64,000 nt of DNA from Dasypus novemcinctus (Eukaryota > Chordata > Mammalia > Cingulata > Dasypodidae), in NCBI RefSeq assembly GCF_030445035.2, contig NC_080675.1, forward strand, positions 67,534,544 through 67,598,543, read 5' to 3'. The translations under genes were made by a program, and so were the position numbers. Shown in pieces: positions 14,433 through 26,702 of this stretch; the first letter of the stretch is position 1; each line of letters starts with the position of its first letter. The notes under the pieces were generated by a model that was not told the DNA's origin, searched no databases, and saw only the letters and a list, made by a program, of their open reading frames with translations.

Positions 14433-14836
14433 ACCACTTTTTAGAAGGAGCCAAGAATGTATGTAATTTCTTTTCCAGCTCAAAGTCATGTCATCTTCCC
14501 TTTACATCCACCTTTCCATTGTACCTATTACCACTGCTGGATCTATAACTATTTTTTAACTAATTCTATTCCTTCCTGAGTACTCTAATCAAATATGATT
14601 CCTTGAGTCAGTGCATTCCAGATATAGTCTAGCTATCCTTTCTAGCTCTTAGCTTGTAATTATCCCGTAGTTTTTCCTCTCTACCTGAACCTAAGAAAAA
14701 AACCTAGACTCTATATAATAAAGGCTAATATTCTTCTTTATACAATCCAGGGCTTTGTCAATTTTTTTTGGTTCCTTTATATATCATCCACAAGTCTTGA
14801 TCCCTAGATTATCCAACAATTAAGTCCTATGTAAAA
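14433..14836. other. Unassigned sequence between SINEs and L1 copy C
   Basis: No gene is seen. The stretch about 14745-14790 ('atccagggctttgtcaattt') partly repeats a motif at about 13749-13785. Confidence 0.35.
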
Positions 14837-14886
14837 TGGTATCAAAAACTTCATAGCCAAAATATGAACAACAAAAGAAAAAACAG

Positions 14887-15293
14887 GGCAGCAGACTTGG
14901 CCCAGTGGTTAGGGCACCCATCTACCACATGGGAGGTCCGTGGTTCAAACCCCAGGCCTCCTTGACCCCTGTGCAGCTGGCCCATGCGCAGTGCTGATGC
15001 GCGCAAGGAGTGCTCTGCCACACAGGGGTGTCTCCCATGTAGGGGAGCCCCACGCACAAGGAGTGCACCCCATAAGGAGAGCCACCCAGCGCGAAAGAAA
15101 GTGCAGCCTGCCCAGGAATGGTGCCGCACACACTGAGAGCTGACACAACAAGATGATGCAACAAAAGGAACAGATTCCCGAGCCGCTGACAACAGCAGAA
15201 GCGGACAAAGAAGATGCAGCAAATAGACACAGAGAACAGACAATCAGGGTGGGAAGGAAGGGGAGAGAAATAAATAAATAAATCTTAAAAAAA
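14887..15293 (+). mobile_element. DAS-type SINE
   Basis: The tRNA-like head ('gcagacttggcccagtgg', 'ggttcaaaccccaggcctc') is followed by a GC-rich body and 'aaataaataaatctt' tail. TSD-like 'aaaagaaaaaacag' precedes it (14873-14886) and recurs after the tail with extra A residues (about 15291-15305). It sits in L1 ORF2. Confidence 0.9.
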
Positions 15294-15453
15294 AGAAAAA
15301 AACAGATAAATGGGATCTCCTCAAAATTAAAAACTTTTGTGCTTCAAAGGAGTTTGCCAAGGAAGGAAAAGGCAGCCTACTCAATGGGAGAAAATATTTC
15401 AGAACCACTTATCTGATAAGGGCCTAATATTCAGCATATATAAAGAAATCCTA

Positions 15454-15931
15454 GGAAAATGAATATGGCTCAAGCAGTTGAGCTCCTGTTTACTATATAG
15501 GAGGTCCAATTTCCATGCCCAGGGCCTCCTGGTGAAGGAAGCTGGCCTGTGTGGGAAGCTGGCCCATGCGGAGTGCCAGCCCACACAGGAGTGCAGCCCC
15601 GTGTGGAAATGCCACCCCACACAGGAGTGTCCCCCCCACACAGGAGTGCCTCCCCATCCAGGAGTGCCAGCTGATGGGGAGAGCTAGCACAGCAAGATGA
15701 CGCAACAGGAGACACAGAGGAGAGATAATAAGAAACATAGCAGTACAGGGAACTGAGTTGGTGCAAGAGAATGATTGCCTCTCTCCCACTCTGGAAGGTC
15801 CCAGGATCAGTTCCCAGAGCCACCTAGTGAGAATACAAGCAGACATAAAAGAACACACATTGAATGGACACAGAGAGTAGACAATGGGGGGGGGGCGGTG
15901 AGATAAATAAATAAATCTTAAAAAATTAAAA
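15454..15931 (+). mobile_element. DAS-type SINE, longer subfamily with repeated body
   Basis: The head 'gaatatggctcaagcagttg' is followed by a body containing tandem 'cacaggagtg' motifs (about 15588-15665) and a distal part 'gagaatgattgcctctctccc' shared with the copies at 35.3 and 62.5 kb. TSDs 'aaagaaatccta' lie at 15442-15453 and 15932-15943. Confidence 0.92.
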
Positions 15932-16989
15932 AAAGAAATCCTACATCTTGAAAATAAAGAGACAAACTATTTTTTAAATGGGCAAAAGATTTGAACAGAC
16001 ACTTTTCCAAATGAAATGCAAATGGCTAAAAGGATAAAAAGATGTGCAACATGACTAGTTATTAGGGAAAATGCAAATCAAAACTACAATGAGATAGCAT
16101 CTTACACCTGTTAGACTGGCAGCTATTAAAAAAATAAAAAAGAACTGCAAATGTTGGAGAGGATGTGGAAAAAAGGGAAATGTCATCCACTGCTGATGGT
16201 AATGTAGAATGGTACAGCCATTGTGGAGGATAGTTTGACAGTTTCTCAGGAACACAACTTCCATAAGACACGACAATCCCTCTGCTGGGTATATACCCAG
16301 AAGAGCTGAAAGCAGGGACATGAACAGATACATGCACACCAATGCTCAAAGCAGTATTATTGCCAAAAGCTTGAAGCAATCCAATTGTCTACCAACAGAA
16401 AAATGAATAAGCAAAATGGTATATACATACAATGGACAGAACGAATGAAGTATTGACACACATAACAATATGGATAAATCTTAAAGACATTATGTTGAGA
16501 GAAGTAAGCCAGTCACTAAAGGACAAATATTGCATGACCTCATAGATATGACCTAAGCCTATTGAGCAGACTCACAGAGCTGGAGTCTGAAAGACAGGTT
16601 AAAGGGAGTAAAGGGTGGTGAGTTGATGCATAATATGGGTAAATCCCATGATAAGGTAGAAGGAGGTGGTTTGGTTGTGTGGGGGTGATGGTGGTATAGG
16701 AATGTGAGTGGGATCGATGGTGCAGGACTGTGAGGTGAGGGGGTGGTTCGGTTGGACTATCCATGGAACTGGGATGAGGACTGGAGGAACAGGTGAACTC
16801 TGGGGATTTGTTGGTCTGTGGTTGAAACTACAATGGGGGGAATGTTCTTTTGGCAAATATGGCAAGGAAAGGTCACTGGTGCAGGATGTAGGTGGTGGGG
16901 AATCCTCCTATGGAATATGAATGTGTTCATCTTGCCATAGGCTGTTATCTCAGTGGTGGAGACCCACACAATAAACAAGAAAATATTAC

Positions 16990-17783
16990 TCCTGTTTCTG
17001 GTACTATCTTGCATCCAGATCTGAAGCCATGATGATCTCTGGTATGTTAGGAGGGCCCCTCACACTCTTTGTTTTACCTCATGGTTTTGACGATGTGTGT
17101 ATAAACTGTACTGAAAACTGGCTCCAGGTCAGAATAAGACAAATGTCTATTTTAGAATATTGGGATTCTAGTCTTATGAAGTATATCTGGGAACCAGCTG
17201 TTCTGTCACCACGATGGTGCATAGATATTTTGAGTTCCTTCACCCTCTTTCTATTTGCGGCATCTGGGGCATTCTCATTGAAAGTTCACTCATATATGCA
17301 CCAGTGTCTTCAACTACTCAGGCTCACTACCCAATACTTTGCTTTATTAAAAGAAATTTACCCATCATTGTGGGGGAAAAAAGTCAGCCATATTGCCCTG
17401 CGATTATTTTAACACTCTCACAGCCAATGGGAGAGGCAATCTCAACATTATCTCAAGTGGAAAACACTGGGATCAATCTAGGAGTGTCATTCAGGTAGAA
17501 GAGTTCTCTTCTTGGATTATATCATTTTTAATCCTTTGCTCTAAGGGAGAGGTTAACTCATAAATTATGAATTGTGGGGTAACCTTGGTATTACAGCTGA
17601 TTAAGGAGTGCACTAAGTCTTAGAAGTCCACCAATGCCTATGGATATCATCTTTTTGTCTTTTTTATAGTAGGTTTTAAGTGAATTTGCACTGTAGTACA
17701 CATTTATGAATTCTTTGAATGGGAGAAAAGGGAAATCCCCAGATTTTTAATTTGAAATAAAGGCATTTAAATATATATATATA
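16990..17783. other. Unidentified ~0.8-kb insertion inside the L1 3' UTR
   Basis: The L1 3' UTR of copy C breaks after 'acacaataaacaagaaaat' (about 16985) and resumes at 'ttcccatcctcaggagtcct' (18241). Besides the SINE next to the resumption point, the intervening DNA matches no repeat I know. It carries 'aataaa' at about 17755 followed by an AT-rich run, which would fit a retrocopied mRNA 3' end. It has no long open frame; the longest is 127 codons (17029-17412) and is unrecognised. A solo mobile element of unknown family is the alternative. Confidence 0.5.
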
Positions 17784-17792
17784 AAATTCCCT

Positions 17793-18236
17793 GGAAGCAG
17801 ACTTGGCCCAACAGATAGGGTATCCACTTACCACATGGGAGGTCCACAGTTCAAACCCCGGGCCTCCTTGACCTGTGTGGAGCTCACCCATGCACAGTGC
17901 TGATGCATGCAAAGAGTGCCCTGCGACGCAGGAGTGTCCCACACGTAGGGGAGCCCCACGCGCAAGGAGTGTACCCTGTAAGGAGAGCCACCCAGCATGA
18001 AAGAAAGTGCAGCCTGCCCAGGAATGGTGCTGCACACACGGAGAGCTGACACAACAGGACGATGCGACAAAAAGAAACAGATCCCTGGTGCCTCTGATAA
18101 GGATGGAAGCAGTCACAGCGGAATGTACAGTGAATGGACACAGAGAGCAGACAACTGGGAGGGGGGGAGAAATAAAAATAAATAAATAAATAGAAATAAA
18201 ATAAATAAGAGTAAATACCAGAATTTAAATTAAAAA
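17793..18236 (+). mobile_element. DAS-type SINE
   Basis: The head 'gcagacttggcccaacaga' and 'agttcaaaccccgggcctc' leads to the usual body, with an A-rich tail of 'aaataaataaataga' type. TSD 'aaaattccc' lies at about 17784-17792 and 18237-18245, and the second copy overlaps the resumed L1 3' UTR. Confidence 0.88.
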
Positions 18237-20486
18237 AAAATTCCCATCCTCAGGAGTCCTGTTAACATTCTCAAATAGAGGGAAAGAACCTCTGAAGTAC
18301 ATTTGCAGCACCTAATAAAAGAAAACAGACCAGTATGTCAAGCTCTCAATATTAAGGCATGTAACTATGAACCTTATTCTTAAAAAACTGAAACTTAGTC
18401 GTTACCATAGGTTCTGAGGGGAGGGGAAGAAAAGAATGGGTGGAATATAGGACATTTTGGGGACATTGGAATTGTTCTGAATGATCTTGCAGGGATGAAT
18501 ACAGGCCAATAAAAATTTTGTCAGTACCTATAAAAGGGTGTGGTGCAAAATGTAAGCTATGATGTAAACCATTGACCATAGTTAGTAGCAATGCTTTAAT
18601 ATTTGTTCATTAATTGTAACAAATGTACCATACTCATATAGGATGTTATTGCATCCTAGAGGAGGATGTACAGGGTGTATATGGGAATCCCTTACATTTT
18701 CTATGTGGCTTTTTTGTAAACTAAAACCTCTTGGAAAATAACGCAACAAAAGATAAGACACTTGGGGAACATACAGAAGAAATTGTCAATATACATAAAA
18801 GATAACAGCTCTTACAATGACGAAAGAAACAAAGCCAAAAATATTTTATTTTTTTATTTCATTATTTTTTGGCTTTGTTTTGTGAGGAGGTGTTGGATTG
18901 CAGAAGGCTTGCAACTGGGCAAGGGGAGGATCACTGCTACAGGGTGTCAGTGGTGGGGGATGTGTGGGGAGGGGTTCACCTGGGCCATGACTCTATGTAA
19001 TATGAAAGTGTTCCTATGATCAGGGCATGTTGTCTCGGTGGGTGGAGCCCTACACAATAATGAACGGAATATTGAATTCCCATCCTGAAGAGTCCTGCTA
19101 CATACTCTAACAGAGTGGCAAGGATCTCTAGAGTACATGGTCAGTGCCTGGCAAGGAGGACAAACCAATATGCCAGGCCCTTGAAATTGATGCTTGTACT
19201 TACAAACCTTTTCTGTGAAATTGAAACTCAGCCTAGTAATATATATTGCCTAAGTGTTACCTCCTGAAAGCCTCCTTGTTGCTTAAATGTGGCCTCTCTC
19301 TAAGTCAAACTCAGCATATAAATACACTACCTTCCCACTGACATGAGACATGACTCCTGGGGAGGGGCATCCCTGGAAGCAAGGGATTATTACCAAGCAC
19401 CAACTAGCAATGCTTTTGGAAAAGGACCTAGACCAAAAGGGGGAAATATTAAATATAAATAAGTTTTTATGACTAACAGATTTCAAAGTGAGTCGGGTGG
19501 TCATTCCAAAGCTTACACTTATGTACATCTCAGAAGGACCTCACTGACTGCCACAGTAAGCAGTGCCTCAAGCAGGTGTACTCCTGAGGGCCCTAGAGAC
19601 ATCTAAACACTATATGCAGGGCAGATAACTCCAGGAAATTGACACCCCATCAGCAGGCCTTACCTTGTTATATATGATAACCTATCTCCCCAATTCATGA
19701 GTTAGACTCATTTATAATTTTTTACATACAGCTCTTCTGTCCCTCTTATTTGAACCTATAATGAGCACTATCCCCATTAAATATATGTCCCAGGGACTTA
19801 AATCTTCAGGTGCGTCATATGCCAGTTGAGCCCTGAACCTGAGCAGAGTTGCATCTAACACCTAGTCTCGAGTTCATTGGACTCACCCAGGACAACTAAC
19901 AAAAGGATGATGATGGAAAATGTCCATCCCAAAAAAGAGAGATTATCGACAACTGCAAGCAAAACAGTTCCATCCATCTGCCCCATGGGATCTCAATCAG
20001 AAGCAGAGTAGGCACCACCATCCCAAAAACCTCAAGATTGAGGAACAAATAAACATAAAGGAAGAATGCACCTGTGGACTAAAGTAGACATTATTATTTT
20101 AGCAACAGAAGAACTTGATATAAAGACAATGGTCAACAGAGGTTCTGAGAGGAGAATAAGGAAAGAATAGGTATAACATGGGGCATCTAGGGGGCATTGA
20201 AATTGTTCTGCATGATATTGCATAACAGATACAAGCCATTATACATTTTGATAAAACCTATAAAATTGTGAAATCAAAGTGTAAACCATAATGTACACTA
20301 TAGACCATGGTTAGTAGCAATGCTTCAATGTGTATTCATCATTTGTAATGAATGTACCGCATTAATGTAAGATGCTGTTAGTGGGGGAAAGTTGGGAGGG
20401 GGAAGAGGTAGGATAAATGAGAATCCCCTGTTTTTTATATAACATTCGTGTAATCTAAAGCTTCTTTAAAAATAAAGAAAAAAATC

Positions 20487-22096
20487 CAGAGGCAGCTGGA
20501 GAATTCTAGGTGAGTTTTAATTCTATTTTTTTTTTCAAATGAATTAATGATATTGGTCTTATTACAGTTCCTTTATTGACCCTAGTTGCATTTCCAAACA
20601 AGATAAAGTAGAGCAAATTTTAAGAAAGCTAATTTAGTGCTACTTACCAACAACAAGCACTAATAATCCAAAAATAATTAAATACCTATGCAGTAGAAAA
20701 GTAGACTTCCATTTTCACTTGGAATTTAGAAAACCACAAGAGAATGATCCCACCCAAACAAGTCAAGTCCAGTAATCTATAAAATCATAACATTTTTAGC
20801 CTTTTAGAAAGGTCTGTCCTCAAAGCAATCAGTTGAACTGAATTCCAAAAGGGGACAAGATTATCTGAGAAGAGATAAGACATGAACTGATTTGCTTTGG
20901 GGAAAATACATAGTGAAGAGGTAAAAAGCATAAAAGCAAATAAGAAGGAAACAACTGAAATTTTATTAATTTTTAAAGGCTGATGTTGATAGCACAAGCA
21001 TTCAGGTGGTTGTTGCTAGCTGAACTGAGTTGAGCTGAGAGAACAGAGTTACCAGGTATCAGAGTAAACTATTAAGAAAGTAACAAATTGAAAATAATAG
21101 TCAAGACTTTAATCACTCACAGTGATAGTATATATAAGAAGCTAAACAGGAGAAAATGTCAGCTCCCTCTGTATCAATTTTCCACATGGACCATGCCACT
21201 AGGTGAGGGTAAGATAGATAAGCCCAGAAGTGGGGAAGTGTCTCACTGCTGAGGGAGCCCCAAACAAAGGGGTCCTGATATTTTATTGACCTGAGGACCA
21301 GGAAGAAGGAGAAGGAAAAGGGCTATGAATGGGAAGTACTGAGTCAGACTGAAGAAAATTATCTTTTAGGACCCCTCCCCCCAGAAGGAAGTCTTGGCAG
21401 AGGAAAAGAATGCTTTAACCAAAGGCCCCAATAAGGAGGCCTCCAAATGGAGGTGCTTGGGAAACACAGGTATGGAAAAGAGCATGACCAACCAGGAGTC
21501 TGAGTCCATGATTGCAACTCCCTTCAGAAATTGCAATGCACTGACAGTGCACCAAGCCTGATTTGGGAAGGGCAACTCTCCTCTATGAGGCCTGCCAGGT
21601 AAAGCCTTTGTAATTGCCTAGAGTTGGGTCTGAAAGATAACACATAAGCTTTTGTCCGAGAGTCAAGTTCCTTACTGTTAGTATGACATTTTAGAATGCC
21701 TGGGAACCCCATACACAGTGAAGTCCACACTACTTGCCAGCTGTTTTTCATGGGCCTCCAACAGAAAAGAAAGAATGGGGGTGTGGCAGGAGAACTGAAG
21801 GAGCCTTCCTTGATGACACAGGCATTCAGGTAGTAATCGGCTGCTGCTGGATGACAGGCACACAACACATCTCCTTCTCTCATATAAAGTAAAAGCTAGT
21901 GCTCGGGGAAGAACGGGAAATCCTCCCACCATCAACTACTGACAAAGGCAAGCAGACTTACACAGGAGGAGGTCTATAGGCAAAAGCCATCTGCCACTTG
22001 AGGTGAGGAAACTCATCCACACCTAAAAGCCCACAATGGGGGTGGAGTGGAACATTTAAAAAAATAGTAATTAGTTAAAAAAACAAAACTACCTAA
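20487..22096. other. Unassigned sequence, possibly 5' part of an old L1
   Basis: No gene is seen. The general look of 21.0-22.05 kb (G/A-rich with scattered 'aggaggtctataggcaaaag') suggests a diverged old L1 5' UTR that would lead into the ORF1-like sequence after 22817, but I cannot confirm this. Open frames of up to 119 codons on the minus strand (21524-21883) show no known domain. Confidence 0.35.
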
Positions 22097-22816
22097 TCCA
22101 GAGACTTAAATCTTTGGTCTGTTCATATGCCAGTGGAGCCCTGAATCTCAGCAGAGTTGCAACACCTACTCATCAGTTTACTGGACTCACCTAGGACAAC
22201 TAACAAAAGGATGATGATGAGCAAGTTCATCCCAAAAAACAGAAAGTATCTACAACTACAAGCAAGACAGTTCCATCCATCTGCCCCATGGGATCTAAGC
22301 CCCTTCTCGATCAGAAACAGAGTGGGTGTCACATCCCAAAATCCTCAAGATTGAGAAATACACAATGGATTGTTATTTTATTATTAATCTATTATAGACT
22401 AATTATTATTCTAGCAATGGAAGAACTTAAAACACTATTATAAAAGCAGTTGTCACCAGAGGTTCTGAGGAGAGGGAGAGGGAAGAATAGATGTAACATG
22501 GGGCAGTTTGGGGGCATTGGAATTGTTCTGAATGACATTGCAATGATGGATACAGGCCATTATACATTTTGTCAAAACTTATAAAAATGTGTGGTGCAAA
22601 GTGTAAACTATTGACCATGGTTAGTAGAAATGCTTCAATATGTGTTCATCAATTATGAAAAAATGTACCACACTAATGAAAGATATTAATGGGAAAAAGT
22701 GTGGGAGGGGGAGGTGATGAGTTTTATATGAGAACCCCCCTATATTTTCAATGTATCATTTATGTAATCTAAAGCTTCTTTAAAAATTTAAACTTAAATT
22801 TAAAAAAAAAAAAAGC
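22097..22816 (+). mobile_element. 5'-truncated L1 insertion (3' UTR only)
   Basis: This is the terminal part of the armadillo L1 3' UTR, from 'cagagacttaaatctttgg' to the A tail at 22800-22814, including the final module ('ggttctgaggagagggaga', 'gacattgcaatgatggata'). A short TSD 'ctacctaa' is present at 22089-22096 and 22817-22824. Confidence 0.85.
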
Positions 22817-23463
22817 CTACCTAAGACTGAGGCTGGAGCAAAAGAACAGAGAAATCTCTCAGCCCTACAAGCCCTGTACAAAGTAACAAGAAATAGCAGC
22901 CCACGACCAGGGAAGGGATAGGAGTATGAAGAAAGACCCTTCTATAGCTGAGTTAAGCCGAGGGCAGAGCAGAACACTGAGAAAAACTCTGTATCACTTC
23001 AGATCTCACACTAAACACAAGAAAGAAGTAGCCCACCACTGTAAGAATTTGAAGTTGTTTGTACAATGAAGGTAACTATAGCAACAACAAAACCAATCTG
23101 AAAATTAACTAGATTGGCTGAACCGCCCACACTAATGACCTGAAAGAAGAAGTTGTTGACCCTCTTCCAGGGATAAATATTATTTATCTCCATTTTTACT
23201 ATTCTTTTACATACAAGATTCAGCATTCAATGAAAAATTACTAGAGCCAAAAAAAGTCAAGACAAAAAAAATGGCCCATTATCAAGATATAAACTAGTAA
23301 CAAAACAAGATGAAGTATGGCCGATATGTTAGGAACTATCTAAAAGGGACTGAAAATAACTATAATTATTTTGTTAAAGAATTCAGTGGAATAGGGAAAC
23401 AAAATACATGAAAAGAGGGAGAATTTCAGCAGAGATGACATCTATTTTTAAAAGTCAAATAGA

Positions 23464-23896
23464 GGGAAGCGGACTTGGCCCAGTGGATAGGGCATCTGAC
23501 TACCACATGGGAGGTCTGTGGTTCAAACCCCGGGCCTCCTTGACCCATGTGGAGCTGGCCCATGTGCAGTGCTGATGCACGCAAGGAGTGCCGTGCCACA
23601 CAGGGGTATCCCCCGTGTAGGGGAGCCCAACGCACAAGGAGTGCACCCAGTAAGGAGAGCTGCCCAATGTGAAAGAAGTTCAGCCTGCCCAGGAATCAGG
23701 AATGGCGCTGCACACACAGAGAGCTGACGCAGCAAGATGACGCAACGACAAAGAGACACAGATTCCCCTGCCTCTGACAACAACAGAAGCAGACAAAGGA
23801 AAGAACACGCAGCAAATGGACACAGAGAACAGACAACTGGCGTGGGGGAGAGGGGGCGAAGGGGAGAGAAATTAATTAAAAATAAAAAATTTTTTT
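23464..23896 (+). mobile_element. DAS-type SINE
   Basis: Head 'gcggacttggcccagtgga' with B-box-like 'ggttcaaaccccgggcctc', GC-rich body, and an A/T tail. Perfect TSDs 'aaaagtcaaataga' lie at 23450-23463 and 23897-23910. Confidence 0.95.
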
Positions 23897-24022
23897 AAAA
23901 GTCAAATAGAAATGCTAACAATGAAGACCATGATATGAGAAATGAAGAATTACTGGCTTAACAGTAGACTGGACATAGTCAAGAAAGAATCAGTGAATTT
24001 GAAGGAAGTTGAAATAAAAAAT

Positions 24023-24023
24023 A

Positions 24024-24060
<37 letters not shown>
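24023..24060. repeat. (TA)n microsatellite
   Basis: An uninterrupted run of alternating TA of about 34 bp is followed by 'ataatatactt'. It is likely length-polymorphic. Confidence 0.95.
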
Positions 24061-25017
24061 CTTCAGGATAATTTTTTAAAATAAATGTACAAGAAAACCA
24101 CCGTAAGTCACAAAACCTTGCTGAGATAAACCAAATATCTAAGTAAATGGAAAAAAAATATGCTATTTTCATGGGTTGGAAGACAATATTGTTAAGATTT
24201 CAATTCATTCTAAATTCATCTAAATAAATTCCATACAATCCCAAACAAAACACCCTCAGGAATTTTTGGAAACTAACAGAAGGACTAGACTAGACAGAAT
24301 AATTTTGAAAAGAAGCTCATACTACCTGATTTCAATATTTACTACAAAGCTAAAGCAATCAAGATACTGTGATAGTGAAATAAGGATCGCCATAGATCAA
24401 GGGACTATAATAGGGAGTCAAGAAACAGATCCCATATATCTATGAAAAATTGATTTTTCACAACGGAGTCAAGACAATTCATTGGAGTATGAATAGTCTT
24501 TTCAATAAATTATGCTTAAATATCCATGCCAGGCAGTCAGGCAGGAAGGAACCTTGATACTTACACCACACTCAAAAGCTAACTCAAAAAGGATCATAGA
24601 CCTAAGCTTAAGAGCTAAAATTATAAAATTTATATAAAAATTATTTCTGAATTTGGATTAGGGAAAGATTTTTTCTATATAACACAAAATACAAAATATC
24701 TTAATTAATAAATTGTACTCAACAAAATTATGTTTTTTTCATCAAAAGACACCATTAAAAAATGAAAAGTCAAGCCAGAGATTAGGAGAAAATATTTGCA
24801 AAACACGTATGTGGGACAACCAGCAAGATAGAGGCAAAAGGAGCTCCTAGAGTTAGCTTGTGCTATAGGGCAGTTAATAGTCATCCAGAGCTATCTAAAG
24901 AACCTGCTTGAGGGCTCCAGGAGACCAGAAAAGCATCCTGCAACATCCTGGGTGGAATGGAAGGAGGGGACTGCCCATCTGCAGAGAAGGTTTGTAAGTA
25001 GATTACTCCATGCCATG

Positions 25018-25800
25018 GAGGCTGGTGCCCATCCTCCAGTGGCAGCACATTCCTGCTCAGGCGCTATTCTGCCACTGGAATTGGAAGCTCCACTTTCCAA
25101 AAACGGGAGGAAGAAACAGATGGGCACCAACTTCAGCTACTGATTATTAAATTCAGAGGGCTAAAGTATAATCCTAAGAACAGCTAAAATTTGAACATGT
25201 CCAAGTCAGAAAGAGGCCAGTAGCCACATTTTAACTTCACCCCCAGCACAAGGGGAAGCAGGGTGGACTGAAAGTCACAGTGATCAAAGGGACAGGCTTC
25301 TTTCCATCCAGTTCAGATTGTAGCTCTAGCCTAAGCCCCACCTCAGGAAGGGAGGAAACTGGGGGAACCTGAGCCAGCCTCTCTGAGAAAATGCAAGCCA
25401 CACCGGGGAGGCCTGTGGTCATCCTACTCTGGTGGCACTAGCCACCTCAGGAGATATTCTGAGGCTGGAGTTGGAAGCTCCATTTCCCAGATACAAGGTA
25501 TGAAGAGATGGTTGACCACCAACTTCAGATACTGATTAGTAAATTCAGCTGGCTAAAGTATAACCCTAACAACAGCTAAAATTTGAACCTGTCCAAGTAA
25601 AAAAGAGGCCAGTATCTGCCATTTTGACTCTGCTCCCAGCATTAAGGGAAGCTAGGCTGATTGAAAATTACAGTGAAGGTAGGGACCGACTTCTTTCACC
25701 AAGATCGGCTACAACTCTAGCCTAAGCTTCAGCCTCACCTCTAGCAGGGAGGAAACTGGTGGTCTCCGCACCAGCCTCCCAGATAACTGCAGGTACATTC
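25018..25800 (+). repeat. Tandem ~391-bp monomers in the L1 5' UTR
   Basis: Two consecutive units share blocks at a constant offset: 'ggaagctcc' at 25083 and 25473, and 'cagctaaaat' at 25181 and 25573 (offsets 390 and 392). Other paired blocks are 'aagaggccagta' and 'ctctagcctaagc'. A smaller repeat of 'gggcaact(g/a)cagtc' follows at 25833 and 25944. This resembles the monomeric L1 promoters known from rodents. Confidence 0.8.
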
Positions 25801-26213
25801 AGCTGGCACAGACTGAATAGTTAGAATTTTACTGGGCAACTGCAGTCATTTTTGACCTGCACAGCATAGATTGCTGCCCACACCTGCAGGTCCATCCCTG
25901 CCCCAGGTGAGGGAGAAAGGGCTTGAAGTTTCATTAGTCACTCTGGGCAACTACAGTCTAGTCCTGCACAACTTGGATTATTACACAGGGCTCCTAGCCC
26001 TGGCAAAGAAGAAAGCCGGGAGAACCTTCATGAGTCCCTGGGGCAATGAGGTCATTTTGAGGCTTCATGGCTTACAGCACCAACTACACCCTTGGCTCCT
26101 ACTACACAACCAGCAAGGGAGAAAGGCAAGAAAGCCCTAAACTAAAGAGAGAACTGCACCCAGAATAAATACATCTAGTAAGCCAGATGCCAAGACACCA
26201 AGAAAAAATTACA

Positions 26214-26702
26214 GGGAAGCAGACTTGGCCCAGTGGATAGGGCATCCATCTACCACATGGGAGGTCCGCGGTTCAAACCCCGGGGCCTCCTTGACCCATG
26301 TGGAGCTGGCCCACACACGCAGTGCTGATGTGTGCAAGGAGTGCCATGCCATGCAGGGGTGTCCCCGTGCAGGGGAGCCCCACGTGCAAGGAGTGGCACC
26401 GTGAGGAGAGCCGCCCAGCATGAAAGAAAGTACAGCCTGCCCAGGAATGGCGCTGCACACATGGAGAGTTGATGCAACAAAAAGAAACACAGATTCCTGT
26501 GCCGCTGACAACAGAAGCGGACAAAAAGAACACACAGCAAATGGACACAGAGAACAGACAACTGGAGGGGATGGGGGGATGGGGGAGTGGGAGGTGGGGG
26601 GAATGGGGGAGGTGGGAGGTGGGGGGATGGGGGAGTGGAGGGTGGGCGGTGGGGGGTGGGGAAAGGGAGAGAAATAAATAAAATAAATCTTAAAAAAAAA
26701 AA
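26214..26702 (+). mobile_element. DAS-type SINE with unusually G-rich 3' segment
   Basis: Head 'gcagacttggcccagtgga' and 'ggttcaaaccccggggcct' are followed by the body and then by an expanded run of 'ggggatggggga/gggaggtgg' motifs (26562-26663) before the 'aaataaataaaataaatct' tail. TSD-like 'aaaaaatta' is present before (about 26203) and after (about 26696). It lies in the ORF1-like region of the host L1. Confidence 0.88.
26562..26663 (+). repeat. G-rich minisatellite within a SINE tail, quadruplex-prone
   Basis: About 100 bp contain more than ten runs of four or more G separated by short A/T-containing spacers. Other DAS copies have only a short 'ggggtgggggg' here, so this copy has expanded. 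Confidence 0.85.

Larger units (their letters stand above)
14837..16555 (+). pseudogene. L1 ORF2 C-terminal fragment in copy C
   Basis: Readable blocks include 'aaaacagataaatgggatct' (KTDKWDL type), 'ggagaaaatatttcagaac' and 'caaaactacaatgagatag', plus the Cys/Trp region around 16150-16260 and 'ctctgctgggtatatacccag' (about 16280). Stops and indels occur throughout, and two SINEs interrupt it. Only the last fifth or so of ORF2 is present, without the RT active site. Confidence 0.8.
14837..20486 (+). mobile_element. L1 LINE, copy C, 5'-truncated, with three SINE/other insertions
   Basis: The element starts inside the ORF2 C-terminal third, runs through the ORF2 end near 16555, and continues into a long 3' UTR that ends with an A-rich tail near 20486. 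Insertions are SINEs at 14887-15293, 15454-15931 and 17793-18236 and an unidentified segment at about 16990-17783. The 3' UTR has the same blocks as copies A and D but with an additional internal duplication (about 16830-16988 against 18900-19080). No TSD was recognisable at its ends. Confidence 0.8.
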
